64,000 nucleotides of DNA from the NCBI GenBank assembly GCA_949752735.1, contig OX457047.1, positions 33,096,863-33,160,862 of the forward strand, read 5' to 3'. The stretch is from Lumbricus terrestris. Its lineage: Eukaryota > Annelida > Clitellata > Crassiclitellata > Lumbricidae. The position numbers and the translations under genes are program-made. Of the stretch, positions 36,285 through 48,000 are shown piece by piece. Under the pieces are notes generated by a model, which did no database searches, was not told the origin of the DNA, and was given only the letters and a program-made list of their open reading frames with translations. Numbering within the stretch: position 1 is the first letter of the stretch; each line of letters starts with the position of its first letter.

Positions 36285-38355
36285 GAAAAATAATAACGAA
36301 TCAACTGTGAATTTTCAAACCGTGAATGTTAACTTGTTTTTAAGTAGCAAATAGTGGTTATTGCCATTAAAATAAACATTTTAACTCTCGCACTGCACAG
36401 TGCACAGTGTGCTTCTATGTTCATTAGAATATGCATGATCTTTCTGGCCTTTGTCTTTTTTGTTTGTAGCTGCATTCTCTGTATAGATAATATTTGGTGC
36501 AGAAATCTGCCAGGGTTTGCCTGTCTGTCTGTTATGCCTAGTACTTGTGTAGCAAATCCGTGCATTGATCTGCCTACAGTGTAACCTGTGTTTGGTGAAG
36601 TAATCCGTGTTTCTGTCTGCCTGTGCATTTAGAACATAGTGCTCTCTGGTGGATCAACCATGTTCCGTGACTTTGGAAGACGTCTCCAGAGGGACGTCAA
36701 GCGCTTTGTGGACAACCGCCTGAAGACGAGCGAAGAGCTGAGTGGTGGAAAACTGAAGGTAGGACTTGGCCGTCACAGAAGTAACAAAGTCGTGCTTGGA
36801 AATTGTTATGACCGTATTAATGATGTTTAATAACGTCCTTAAGTAAGTAAGTATTCACTCTAATTCTCACTTGCAGACCGCATTCTGAGTTATAAATGAC
36901 TTTATACATGAGCAAGGCCGTAGTTAGGGGGGTGTTTTGGGTGTTTGAACACCCCCCGAAATGGAAAATGCGAGAAATAATATAATGCATTTACGAGCAC
37001 ATGATGCAAAAACCATGAAATAAAACCACGAAAACACCCCCCGAAATGTAAAAATGTAAAAAAAACACCACCCGAAATCAAATCCTGGCTACGGCCTTGT
37101 ACATGAGCATGTACTTGCTTAGGTTAGCTTAAGATGCAACTTGTCATCAATAATGACAAATAGTTCCCAAGTGTGTGAGTAATTGTTTTAGTGTCTGTGA
37201 TGAAAAGGTTTTCCGGAATAGAAATGTTAGTAGTTATTACATTTATTATAAGAATACAACTGATCTGGTTCTTTAAAATGATTTGCTTATTATGCTGCCT
37301 CGATAATAATGCATCCTGCTCAACTTCTTTGCGTGCCATGAATGATACTCAACAGTTTCTTAAACTTGTATTAGATTTTGCACTGTTGGTTTCTGATTTT
37401 TAATACTGCTGCGTTTTCCGTTGAATCTAGCCAAAGCCGATTGACGTTGCGGTTGTTACACATAACATGCAAAGATATGCCGTCTGGTTCGGAGGGAGTA
37501 TGCTAGCTTCCACGGTGTGTATATACTTCTTATATTCCTAATAAATAAGTGTATTTTGCAGTTTTTTCCTATTATATAATATATTATATATATATGGCTT
37601 ATTTTAGATATGTAAAAATCTTGGGCTAGCACATGGGGACGCGGTGGCTTAGCGGTAAGTTCGACGCCTTGTGACCAAAGGGTCGCAGGTTCGAATCTAC
37701 CTTAAACCACTATGTAGTGACCTTGGGCAAGTTGCTCACCCACAATTGTCTGTGAGGAAAGTAATGGTAACTCGTCTCATCCCCAGGGGCGTTAAAGCCA
37801 GTGAACCTGCCTTCAGGCAGAGACCTTGTCATCATCATCATAATATATTATATCGGGTAATTATAATAAGGTGATATATGGGGTCGTTGGCCAAAGCTAA
37901 AGGAATGGTGTTGTACACGAATTTAAGATTCAATGATCATACACACACACTTAGTCGCACACAAGTTATTCTGATGAGAAATGCTGTTTAAATTGGTGCA
38001 ATTGTGTGGTGAATGTAATAAAAGTTCTCAATTGGTGCAATTGTGTGGTGAAAGTAATAAAAGTTCTCAAAAATATTCCATTGCATGCGTTGAATGAACT
38101 GCTCAAGACCACTTTGTATAATGATGAGGTTAGCCATGTGAGCTATTTTTTTTATGTAACAGTTGGTTGCATAATGCATTGCTAGAAGAATCTGAGAGGT
38201 AGTATAAGTTAAATTTTGCTTCTTTTCTCTCTGTCTGACCTTGCATTTGTATTTTGCAGCCGGAGTTCTACCAAGTCTGCCACACGAAGGCTGACTACGA
38301 TGAACATGGCCCCTCAATCTGTCGCCACAACCCTGTGTTTGGGGCAATGTCATGA
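29254..38355 (+). CDS. ACTR3: Actin-related protein 3 (Arp2/3 complex subunit)
   Basis: Eleven coding exons: 29,254-29,297; 30,119-30,299; 30,627-30,737; 32,021-32,116; 32,632-32,739; 33,725-33,868; 35,031-35,204; 35,739-35,831; 36,633-36,758; 37,431-37,514; 38,260-38,355. Together they give 418 residues, the length of human ARP3, without frameshift or stop. All introns are GT-AG, and from exon 2 onward every junction falls between codons. The actin-fold nucleotide motifs are present: DNGTG (11-15), VIDSGDG (167-173) and SGGSTMF (322-328). Family blocks [31 protein letters not shown] and [10 protein letters not shown] are also clear. ARP3 pairs with ARP2 to nucleate branched actin filaments in the cytoplasm. 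Introns carry SINEs, LINE ends, a hAT MITE and minisatellites. Confidence 0.99.
30365..30604 (+). mobile_element. tRNA-derived SINE (ARP3 intron 2)
   Basis: The head carries a pol III A box (TGGTGTAGTGG, 30,374) and B box (AAGTTCGAATCC, 30,418). The body has CCTTGAGCAAG...CTCACAATTG, a block also seen in the two other SINEs at 37,633 and 42,465. The tail has GGGAGCGCTTCTGAG and then an (AAAT)n run. Target duplication not determined. Confidence 0.8.
30755..30835 (-). mobile_element. L2/CR1-like retroposon tail
   Basis: (GTAATT)n at 30,756-30,772 abuts TTTATATAGCGCCCCTTCAAG...CTCAGAGGCGCT. It is the hairpin tail in minus orientation, in ARP3 intron 3. Confidence 0.65.
31645..31862. repeat. (AAT)n/(GAT)n trinucleotide tract
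   Basis: AAT units with GATAAC/GATAGT interruptions, in ARP3 intron 3. Poly-Asn and poly-Ile/Tyr frames are translations of the repeat. Confidence 0.95.
32265..32600 (+). mobile_element. LINE (L2/CR1-like) 3' end
   Basis: A truncated frame ends in the typical C-terminus of an L2/CR1 ORF2: [17 protein letters not shown], then a spacer and [11 protein letters not shown]. It is followed by the hairpin tail GGGAGCACTTCTGAG...GAAGCGCTATATAAAT at 32,541-32,587. It is 5'-truncated, as is usual for LINE copies, and sits in ARP3 intron 4. Confidence 0.75.
32941..33128. repeat. 21-bp minisatellite, nine units (ARP3 intron 5)
   Basis: The word AATCATGTGT recurs every 21 bp from 32,952 to 33,120. Because 21 is a multiple of 3, frames on both strands stay open through the array. 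They are not genes. Confidence 0.95.
33905..34180. repeat. Dispersed repeat with TATTCTTTAATAT edge (ARP3 intron 6)
   Basis: It shares ordered blocks with 54,555-54,740: GTATATTCT, ACCAG-TGC-AAACAGCA, AGACTAAACAA, TATGTGAAAA and TCATTTGGTTGTCTGCT. Its first part also resembles 40,205-40,300. A 45-bp stretch at 34,141-34,185 is repeated with changes at 34,336-34,380. Family unknown, probably a retroposon. Confidence 0.6.
36913..37099. mobile_element. hAT MITE, 187 bp, 8-bp duplication (ARP3 intron 9)
   Basis: The ends are CAAGGCCGTAG and CTACGGCCTTG. TACATGAG is duplicated at 36,905-36,912 and 37,100-37,107. Subterminal runs GGGGGGTGTTTTGG and CACCCCCCGAAAT repeat three times. A relative lies at 52,533-52,787. 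Confidence 0.9.
37633..37836 (+). mobile_element. tRNA-derived SINE (ARP3 intron 10)
   Basis: A box (GTGGCTTAGCGG) and B box (GGTTCGAATCT, 37,688) are 38-50 bases apart. These are followed by GTGACCTTGGGCAAG...CACCCACAATTGTCTG and an (ATC)n end. It is closely related to the minus-strand SINE at 42,465-42,665. The ACCTTGGGCAAG block resembles the L2-related part of vertebrate MIR. Confidence 0.82.
37990..38071. repeat. 41-bp tandem duplication (ARP3 intron 10)
   Basis: Two nearly identical units, each containing ATTGGTGCAATTGTGTGGTG and ending AAAGTTCTCAA, with one base difference. Confidence 0.93.
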
Positions 38356-38836
38356 TCTTCTCTTCCGTCAGTGCTTGCCGTGGCAGTGATCGGAATAACC
38401 AGCAAAAGACATTTTTGCAGAGTGCTTGTAGAATTTGCTTATTTTTCTACAATGATTATATACCAGAAGTTACAGATTTCCCTCTGAACAAATTCACTGA
38501 AAATTAGTTCTCACTATAGCTGCAACTTTGTTTAACACTTGAGTGTAGTTGCTAATTCGATTTTTGTGACCGTAATATTATTGTACAGAAGGTTTAATTA
38601 GGTCAGATAAGTGTGGATGTTTTTCTCAACTTTCTTCAATACAATGTTTTGCCTGACAGCTGAAATGCCGAAATGTAGGCATGGGGTACGGTAAGGTAGC
38701 AAAATGTATAAATCGCTTTAGTTTACTAGGCTAGATGACAGTTCAACAGATCTTCTGACAACATGACCCTTTGAAATTTTTTTTAAATTTTTGCAAATTA
38801 TATAATCTTGGGTAAAATTTGTAATTAAGACGGCAG

Positions 38837-38842
38837 AATAAA
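38837..38842 (+). terminator. Candidate ARP3 polyadenylation signal
   Basis: AATAAA at 482 bases past the ARP3 stop codon. It is the first canonical hexamer on plus that I noticed in the 3' flank. Confidence 0.5.
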
Positions 38843-41800
38843 ATTAATTTGAAAGGTAAAATACATTATTCTATTATTACAAATTGTGAACTTCAAATGT
38901 TCCCAGCATTGTTGTTTTAAACTGACTTTGCCATGTGCAGAATTTGAGATAGTACAAACTTGTGTTCCTTTACAATATGGATATATTTCTTCAGTAGGTG
39001 CTCTAATGTGAATTGTGAAAGTTGTCAGACTTTCAGTAGCAGAATCTGACATTTCAGTGAGTAAGGTGGTCCATTAGTTGATTTTCTGCCATACATATTA
39101 GCACAATACACGGCAAAATACATTTCTGTCGGTAGGTTCAGAGGTCATGTCTTGCTGGAAAAGCTATGAAATTTAATTACAGTAATTGGATTTCTGTTTA
39201 AACGTGTTTGGGACTTGTTATTTCAAAGAAAATTATGTTCTTAATAAATATGCATTATGGTATGGTTATTTACTTTGAGAGTTTACGCGTATGTTACAAC
39301 TGTAAACTTGTTCACATTACTACAGGACATCAACAACATGGAAATGGGTCCTTCATTTTTGTAGTGTCGTACTATATAATTTTGTTACACTTTTGACTGT
39401 TGCCTGCACTTTGATGTTACCATGGGCAGAGACTTAGGGGAACAGAGGGGATGGTCCCCCTCAATGGATGGTTATGGTGGGGGAGACGGCCCATGTATTT
39501 GTCCCCCCCCCCAATCGGTAAGTGTTAGGGTCATCATGTACACATTTCACAAAACACACTGTGAGGTTAGGTTACAACGTTAGAAGATAGAAGAAGAAGA
39601 GATCTTCAAACAAAGAGACGAAGTGATGACTTAGAAAAGGTCATCAACTTTGAAATTAGGTTTTTCCATCGACACAAGTGGAAGATAGACGAGATCTATA
39701 TACTGACGAGGCCTGTAGGCTACCGTATATATCTGATTCTCTTCCTACAAGAAACCTGAACCATTACAAAGTACGACGTCGTGTCTTTTGACTCACATAA
39801 CGAAATCAATAAAACAGGATTTTAATGCAATAGCAAAAAATTTCCTGATCTTCATTTTGCAGCTCATCTCGAGATTTCTGTAACCTTCAGCTGTCAGAAT
39901 TCACATGTCGCCCTCGCGGCTTTTCTAAAGGAGCCCAGACTATCGCGGGGTCGGGAGGAAAAAATTTCAGTCAAGAGCACTATGAAAAGGAGCCCAACTC
40001 GCGCTTTTCGCGATGTCCTGGCAACCCTACCTCCGGTCCCCTATACTGTTGACGAGAATAGTAATAAGGAAACATTCTGCCACTACGTACGCCACTGCAT
40101 GGTTGCACTCTGCCAATGCCAGTCCCAAGTCTGAAAAAAGAGGAGAGCGACACTAATCATCTTCGATATGGGAGCACGTGTCGTTAAACAGTAGGCTAGC
40201 AAAATAAGTAAGTAAGTAAGAATATTCTTTATTATACCACCAGCAAACGCATAGTAGTTTAAAAAGCAGAAACGCTCTGCTTGCCCCAGACTATATAGAA
40301 ATTTTATGGCAATGTAATGGTGCGCGACAGCGCGAGGCATCGTTAACAAATGAGTAAGCAAGCGTATCATTTTAAAACAATTGCAGAAAAACCGCATAGA
40401 GCTTATTCTGATTTGCAAAATATGCAATAGGCCATGGCATAATTATTATGGCAAGTACGAAATAAAAAGGAGCAGGTTCACAGCATTAATTCTGCCTAAG
40501 AATGTTTTCCTCATAATTATTACTGTCATATTTTTGGCACATGAAAGTTTTATCAAATCGTGATTGAATATAATAAATCATGATAAAATTAATCTGTATA
40601 AGGTAACAGGTATATAGCTTGAAAATCCTGATTGACACCTTTAAACGGGAGATATTAATCTCATTTTGTGGCGAAACACAGATCCATGAATTTCTATATT
40701 ATGGATTATGTTTACCAACATTATTATAGTTTATTTGTTTATTTGAGTGATTATCTTATGTTTGTGTTGTGCCGAAAGCAATAAGATTTTTGATTATAGT
40801 ACTGTTACCGTTCTTAATGCGAGATGGCGCTGTGCAAGTTATAGCCTGGTGTTGACTCTTGTCTTAAAAACGGATAGTAACGTTTGTTTAGCAACAACCG
40901 ATCGAAGGCTTTCGTTTCTGTAACAGCGACTAATAAATCGTAAGCGTCTATATTTTAATAATCTTACTCTTCCCAAATGCGACTTGACGTGATTTTGATA
41001 TATTTAATAAGAAATTATTATTTATTAATCGATAAATCTAAATCCGTGTCTCAATAGTGCTGAACTTCATTAAAACTTAATGTAATTTCTCGGTCTACCC
41101 TCATTCATCACGCCAAGCACATTTAATTTACCGGTATGTAGGTTGGGCGTGATGTATAATTTATTACACCCAGGCTGCTGTTATCATTATTGTTACTTTT
41201 GATTGTCCACCTAGAAATATTCAATACGGAAAGAAAATAAGGAAGTCATAAAAATACATTTTAATTTATTCCAAGCGCACAGTTTCCCTGTACTGCGATC
41301 CTCTTTTCTTTTTGGCTTGCATATAATTATGTAGATCTCCTGTTGCCCAAAAAAAAGGGTTGCAGGGCGCTGTAATTAAAATTCAATAAACAAGGTTAAT
41401 GTTTCTGTCTCACAGTACTATTCAGCTTAATCAGACCAGCTCATGAATGGTTTTATTTAATAATGACACACTTGCATGTATTAAAAACCTGTGATACAGA
41501 GAATTTACTTGATTAGGGTAAGTAGCATTTTATGGTCGAGGCTGGGCGAAGCACCAGAAAAATGCACAGTTTGTTTATGACTTTATCATGCTAATCAAGG
41601 GTCTACTAACATATGCAGCTCGAGTTGACTGCTTTTGGTTGTGCCATCAAAGATACACAAAAAGGAAATGTTTTATTTACATAAGAGATTGTTACAAGCC
41701 TACGTATGTTGTCACAGGTGGCCCACTAGCAGAACATAGGTTCCTTAAGGTTGTGTAGTCCTATTGATACTTTGCTGTTAGTCTGTTTTTCGCTTCTGTA

Positions 41801-42055
41801 CTTGTTTTTCGATGTCATTAGTGTAGCCTTGGTTCACTTAAATTTATGATTACGGATTCTGTTTTTTTTTCGGTACTGTAGTTGTTTTTCGATGTCATTA
41901 CTGTTACTTACCAATTGATAAGTTAGTCAGTTGATAAACTTAGCAAAGTTGAAAGTCTGATAAAATGTTCTCTAATTTATTTGGTAGATAATTTGGCATA
42001 TAGAAATTTGTGAATTTTTTACGAAGGTGATTCGGATTCTTTCTGTGCCTTTTAG
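38843..42055. other. ARP3-desaturase intergenic region, no gene seen
   Basis: It contains a MITE end fragment at 39,421-39,525 (CATGGGCAGAGACTTAGGGG, poly-C). A G/C-rich block at 39,905-40,040 has two AAGGAGCCCA words. A dispersed-repeat fragment lies at 40,090-40,165, and a retroposon-like piece at 40,205-40,420 starts with (AAGT)n. Positions 40,800-40,950 could be promoter or 5' UTR of the desaturase, but no motif is decisive. TTTTTCGATGTCATTA occurs twice, at 41,804 and 41,884. Confidence 0.45.
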
Positions 42056-42074
42056 CATCGGTCTTTGTGACATT

Positions 42075-45000
42075 ATGAACGGGATAAGCAAAACTGATTC
42101 TTATCTCAAGGAGTATTCATGGCAAGAGGTCAGGCAGCATGTCAGCCCAAAGGATCGGTGGGTCGTGATTGAGGGCGTCATTTATGACATCACGGAGTGG
42201 CAGAAAAAGCATCCAGGTGGAGCAAGGATCCTTGGTCATTATGCTGGACAAGATGCAACGGTGTGTGTGCTAGAATTTATTTGCTTTATGTTTTATGCAA
42301 GGTTTGTATTGTATTGTACCTGACTTTTCTGACCTAAACATGATATTTGTTGTCACACATTGTTGCTTAACTGAAATGTCTACTTCCACCAAAAATGTAA
42401 TGGCAATGAGAACAGTTTGATGAGGATGATAAACTTCTACTCTGCCAGAAGGCGTATATCTATTTAACTTCTATGGTCCTGGGATGAGACCAGTGAATTG
42501 GTTTCCTGTTGAATTCCTGACTGACAATTGTGCGTAATCTGAGCACCTTGTCCAGGATTTTTGCATAGTAGCTTGATATAGATTTGGACCTGCGACTCTC
42601 TGGTTACAAGGCATAGAACATATCGCTATGCCACCAGGTTCCTTCGCCATTGTTTCCCACATTTGATTGGTTAGTCGAGGATTAATTTCACTGGTCAGAG
42701 ACAAATTCATTAATTCAATATGGTGATTTATATACTACCCCTTCAAGGTTGCTACTCACAAGCACTTCTGACCCAACCTTGGCTGAAAGAACGGTAAAAT
42801 GCACCTTAGCAATCCCTAAGTGTGAGGCATATAGACAGTGGGAGCATGGATTTATAGATTGGCCAGTTATGAATTGACATTAATAATGCTTAGTTGATTT
42901 TTTTCTTTATTTTTTAAAGGATGCTTCTTTTGCCATGCACAAGGACAAGGTCTTGGTTTCAAAGATTTTAAAGGGCCTTGTCGTTGGAAGAGTTTGTGCC
43001 GCGCCTGATGAGCTCGACGGCTTAGTAAGTATTCAACTATTCTAGGCAATATATCAACCGAAGTAGACCAGGCCTATACCATAGATCTCCTTATTTCTGA
43101 ATCAGTTAGTTTGTGATTTGTAATTTAATGTGGTTGGAATACAAATTGCAATGTAATTCAGCCTAAGAGCATTGCAGTTATTATATACATAATTTTACGT
43201 ACTTGTAATCGTACATGTATGAATGGCATTAAACGGCACACTTAGTTACTTAGTCCTTCCAGGGTAGGTCTGCACATCGTGCACCGCATCTCGTTATTAT
43301 ATAATGAATTGTAAATAGATTTCCTAAAATGAAAAATGTTTTCTCTTGTGGCCACCTGTTTAGGTGCAAGTGGATCTGTTAAGCTTATTTTATAATTTAC
43401 CAGAATTCTAAAGTGTCTGGTAGTATTTGGCAATAATGCTAGCTTTTGGATGTTGCAATCTAATATGTTGCAATGTTTTTAGCTGTTACTTTTGTCCGTG
43501 CTTCTAATTTTGCAAGTCTTGCTACATAGTTGATTTTGTTGTTACTTCATGGGGTTTAGGTGGCTAGTTGAGTTGAATTTCGGTCATAACTTGGATTTGT
43601 TTCTGATTTGTTTTAGAAAGGTCACACAAGTGACTTGATTCAAGACTACCGTCAACTGCACAAGGTTGTACAAGATGCTGGTCTCTTTCGACCCAACCCT
43701 TTCTTCTACATCTTTCACGTGCTGCAGATAATTGTGCTTGAAATACTCGGTTACCTGATTCTACGTTGCTGCGAGGTCTCCTGGCCAACCTATATTCTTG
43801 CAGCTGTAGTGCTGGCAACTTCACAGGTAACAGGTCATTTGTGTTTTGCTAATATCTATGGTACTTATAATAATTGCACGATGTGAATGGGATATTCTGT
43901 TGGAAGGGGGTGTGAATCTGATGCGCATGGTTGAAAGGTGCGTTGCGTTTATCATGTGCACACACCAGTGCGTTAGCTCCAACTTGTTTTGCCTTTTTTC
44001 TCGGAGTTAAACACACTGGGAGCGCTTCTGAAAGGCTCTTGCTGCGAGAGGCGCTTTATAAATGGTCAGATAAGACAAGATGGTTGTGGTACAGTGCCTC
44101 TGAATAGGTATTCTGCAAGATACGTTTCTGTGTACAAGGCGTACACTGTACATGGTTGTAGTTGTTTCCTAAGGCCGTAAGTCTGTCGGATTGTGATTCA
44201 CTCCAAAGTTTTGTGATAAGTGAATACAGTTTTCTTTAGAATCAACCACTAGTTCATGCATGCTTTGTGAGTTAAAGTAATGTTGTTCGACAGGTTTCCT
44301 AGTTGATTGAGCCCTTCCTCATTAGCTGGCTGAATGACCTAACACTGAATTGGTAATTTTACCTAATTGTTTGGGTGTGTTCTCCAAGCCTAGGTCATAA
44401 GGGTCTAGATTTTGCCCATGAGTAGTTAAGTCTAGGACTTTATACTTGAATGTGATAACTTGTGCCTAACCATGTTCTTCCTAGATCTGTTTCCATACCC
44501 ACGGTGTCTTGGTTAGGATGTTGTTCAGAGAGACCTAGTGGTTGCTTCTAGTTGACTTTATTTTCCTCTCCTAATTGTCGGTTTCTATTATCCTAATTAT
44601 CGTTTATCTTCTCCGAATTGTCAATTCTTTACCGCAATTATATTTTTACTTTGTATGTAAAGCGCTGAACACCTGCTTGCATTTGATAAAAATACTTACT
44701 TACTAACTTTCAAATTGTCAGTTTCATTTAAGTAGATCTCACATTTGATAAAGATTGGCTTTTGCTGCTTTATTATGCTCAATATTTTACATTTGTTTAT
44801 AAATTGCGCTTGTTGTTTGTAGGCTCAAGCTGGCTGGATTCAACATGACTATGGGCACTTATCAGTTTTCTCCACCTCATATCTAAACCACCTTGCGCAC
44901 AACATTATCATGGGACCATTAAAGGTAACTTTATTCAATTCCATTTAATACCGAAGTTTGGGGTAGTTTAAAATAAGATTTGCAACAGTTTAAAATTATA

Positions 45001-48000
45001 TTTTGGGCATTATCATGGATTTCGTAAAAATAATTATTTCTTTAATTTCATTTTTGAATCATTATAATTATATAGAGTTTCTTAGATTGCTAATTATTGT
45101 AATTGTTTCTATTTATTTATGTTCAATTTTTGTAATTTGAGTATCTTGAAGTTTACCTGACCTCCGTGCTTGAAATCCAAATGTTGTATCCTGCTTTGTT
45201 TCTTTCTCCAGACGGTTTCTCTGTCTTCTCATCATGTGATCTTAACAGGATTCTTGCATTGTCTCCCTTTCCCACAGAGAATCACTTATCGGATATCTTC
45301 TTTGGTTTGGCACCGTCTCGCAGACCTGTGTTACCCGTGACTATTTGCAAGAACTCTGCTGCTCCACCCTAAGTGTTCCTACCCTGTGGTCCCTCTCCGT
45401 TCTTTCAAGCAGGCTGAGCTTTCTGTCCCCCAGTCGCACACTTCTATTATGCAGTGCCGTGCCTTTTCTGTCGCCGATCCTGCAATATGGAATGGGCTTC
45501 CTGTGGAACCACATTCAATGCCTTGAGCCTTTGAGACCACGTTCCACTCTACTCTTAAGACTGTTCTCTTTAGCCAGGGTCAGGTCGAGAGCGCTTCTGA
45601 GCAGATGGTTTTGAATGGGTGCTAAGTAAATCGCTTAAATGAATGAATGAATGGCATGTTTTCACATTTCACCTTTTTAAATGGCGTTATGGAAGTTTAA
45701 GGGTGGATCAGACTCAACGTTTATTCATTTTTGCCCATTGTCTTTTATCTAGGGAGCGTCTGCACACTGGTGGCAGTTCCGGCATAACCAGCACCACGTT
45801 AAGACAAACATCATACGCAAGGATCCAGACATTGGCATGCCACATGTCTTTCTGCTTGGCACTAAGCAACCTGTTGCCTGGGCGCAACATCGTCGTGGTT
45901 TCATGCCGTACCAGTACCAGCACATCTACTTCTGGCTAAGTGAGCGGTTCGGCTTATATAGTGCTGTATAAATGTTTTTTGTTGCGTAAAATGTACCCTG
46001 GTAGTTGTTTGTAATTTGAATAGCAATAGTAGTAGTAATAATAACAGTTATAATAATAATTAGAAAAATAATTTCTGTGGTTAGTTTAGTTTTGAGCGTG
46101 AGTGGTCTTTTAATAAATGTTGAAATCATAAAAAGATGAAAAAATAATTATAATAAAGTTCGTTTATTAATTCAGACTGACAAGTACACATACTTCAGAT
46201 TGCATGATACAGTAGTAACAGATGGTAACAGTTTTGAAATAAGTCAAATTTTATTGTATGACAGCCTGCAAGATTTTGCCCTTCTGTCCTACTGTTCTTA
46301 CGGGGCTAGTGGGTATACTAACCTGCACCCTTTTGATCTTTGTGCCAGTGTTTTGCTATTCAGCCATCTCTTCCCCCCCTCATTAGTCTGTCTTACAGCA
46401 AACATTTAACCAGGGTATTATTTTCAACTGCACCATAATTCTGTTGCTGTGGTAATTCATTGTAGAACAATAAATTGCTATTGTTGAGCTCATATTAATT
46501 ACCCGTATTGTAGCTTAGTAAATTCCATCAAAGTCTGCACATAAATGTGCAGACTTTGGGTTCTGAACCGATTTTTTCCACTTCTCTCGCTCTTTTTTGT
46601 ACCTCTGAGCTGCGGTACCACATGCCATTCTTTCATTCCTTCCCCCCCTGGTATCAGTATGGTACGTTTTGAGCGATAAAAAAACTGCTCAAATATGAAG
46701 TACTTAGCAATACTTTACATTGTGAGAAATACTATTGTATGGATCTGTTGTTTTATTCTTTCAGTTGGGCCACCCACTCTGCTTCCATTCTACTTCATGT
46801 TTGAAAATCTCTTCTTTCTTATCAAGAGAAGGGACTACCATGTAAGCACCTGTATTTCACGCTTCATTTGTTTTTATGCATAGGCGGAGACCTGGGCCGA
46901 GAATTGGGGGGGACGGAAAGACGCGAAATCTTCCGAAAAATTTCTGACAACCGGCGAAATCTGGAAAAAAAATCTTTTCGCCGCCAAAAAAGTTGATGAC
47001 TTTTTTATTTTTAAAAAAAAAATTTTTTACTTTTTTTTTGTCATCCGGCCAAATCTCGACGAAATTTTCTATTTTCGCCGCCCAAAAAGTTGATGACCTT
47101 TTTTTTTAGTCATCCAGCCAAATGTCGACGAAATTTTCTATTTTCGCCGCCCAAAAAAGTCTTGGCGCTCAAACATTGGGGGGGACAAATGCATGGGCCG
47201 TCCCCCCCAACACTTTTATTGGGGGGACCTTCCCCCCTGTCCCCCCCTAGGTCTCCGCCCATGTTTTTATGTATTAAATGTTATATCACTACTTTCAGAA
47301 TTCACTGCAATAGCTTGCTCAGTTTTTGTGATCCCATTGCAATAACTTGAGCACTGAGTGCTTGGTCTGATTTCTAAATTATTTTTACCTAGTATTTAAC
47401 ATGTTCTTGTGAGTCACAGTTTTGAGGAGCAATTTCAGTGTGAGAGTGATCCTCGATTAATTGAAGTTCTGTGCATTCTGTTTGTTTATTTAGTTTTTTA
47501 AAATCAATTGAGATTAGCTTGATGTAGGAAGAGGGAGTAACAGGGCTTTTTTAACATGCCATTCTACACTAAATGTGCAGTTGTAAATGAATTTGTGTAG
47601 TTGTAAAAGCAATCTTGTGCAGTGCTAATAATAATTAGAAAAAGGTAATTGCAGCCGGTTAACCATGGAAGAAGGAAATGTAACGAAGGGCTTGTGCAGT
47701 GAAAAAATATATGGGAGAAAAATCTCACAGAAAGGCAAAAAGGTCGTGAGAAATATTCTCGACAACAACCCACACTAGAATCAAATTACTTATTGTGCAG
47801 TTCTAAAAATTCTTTAAAAAGCCATGGCGAGTAAACTTTTCAATATGCTCATGATAGGTATGAAAACTATATAGTGACACTTTGACAGAATGGTAAAGTG
47901 ATAGACCACTGTTCCATTCCGAGAATAGAAACTTTAGAAAGGCCAGTTAAATGCATTTTAATTTGTTATTTGCTGTATTACAGTATTGCTGTTCTCAGGA

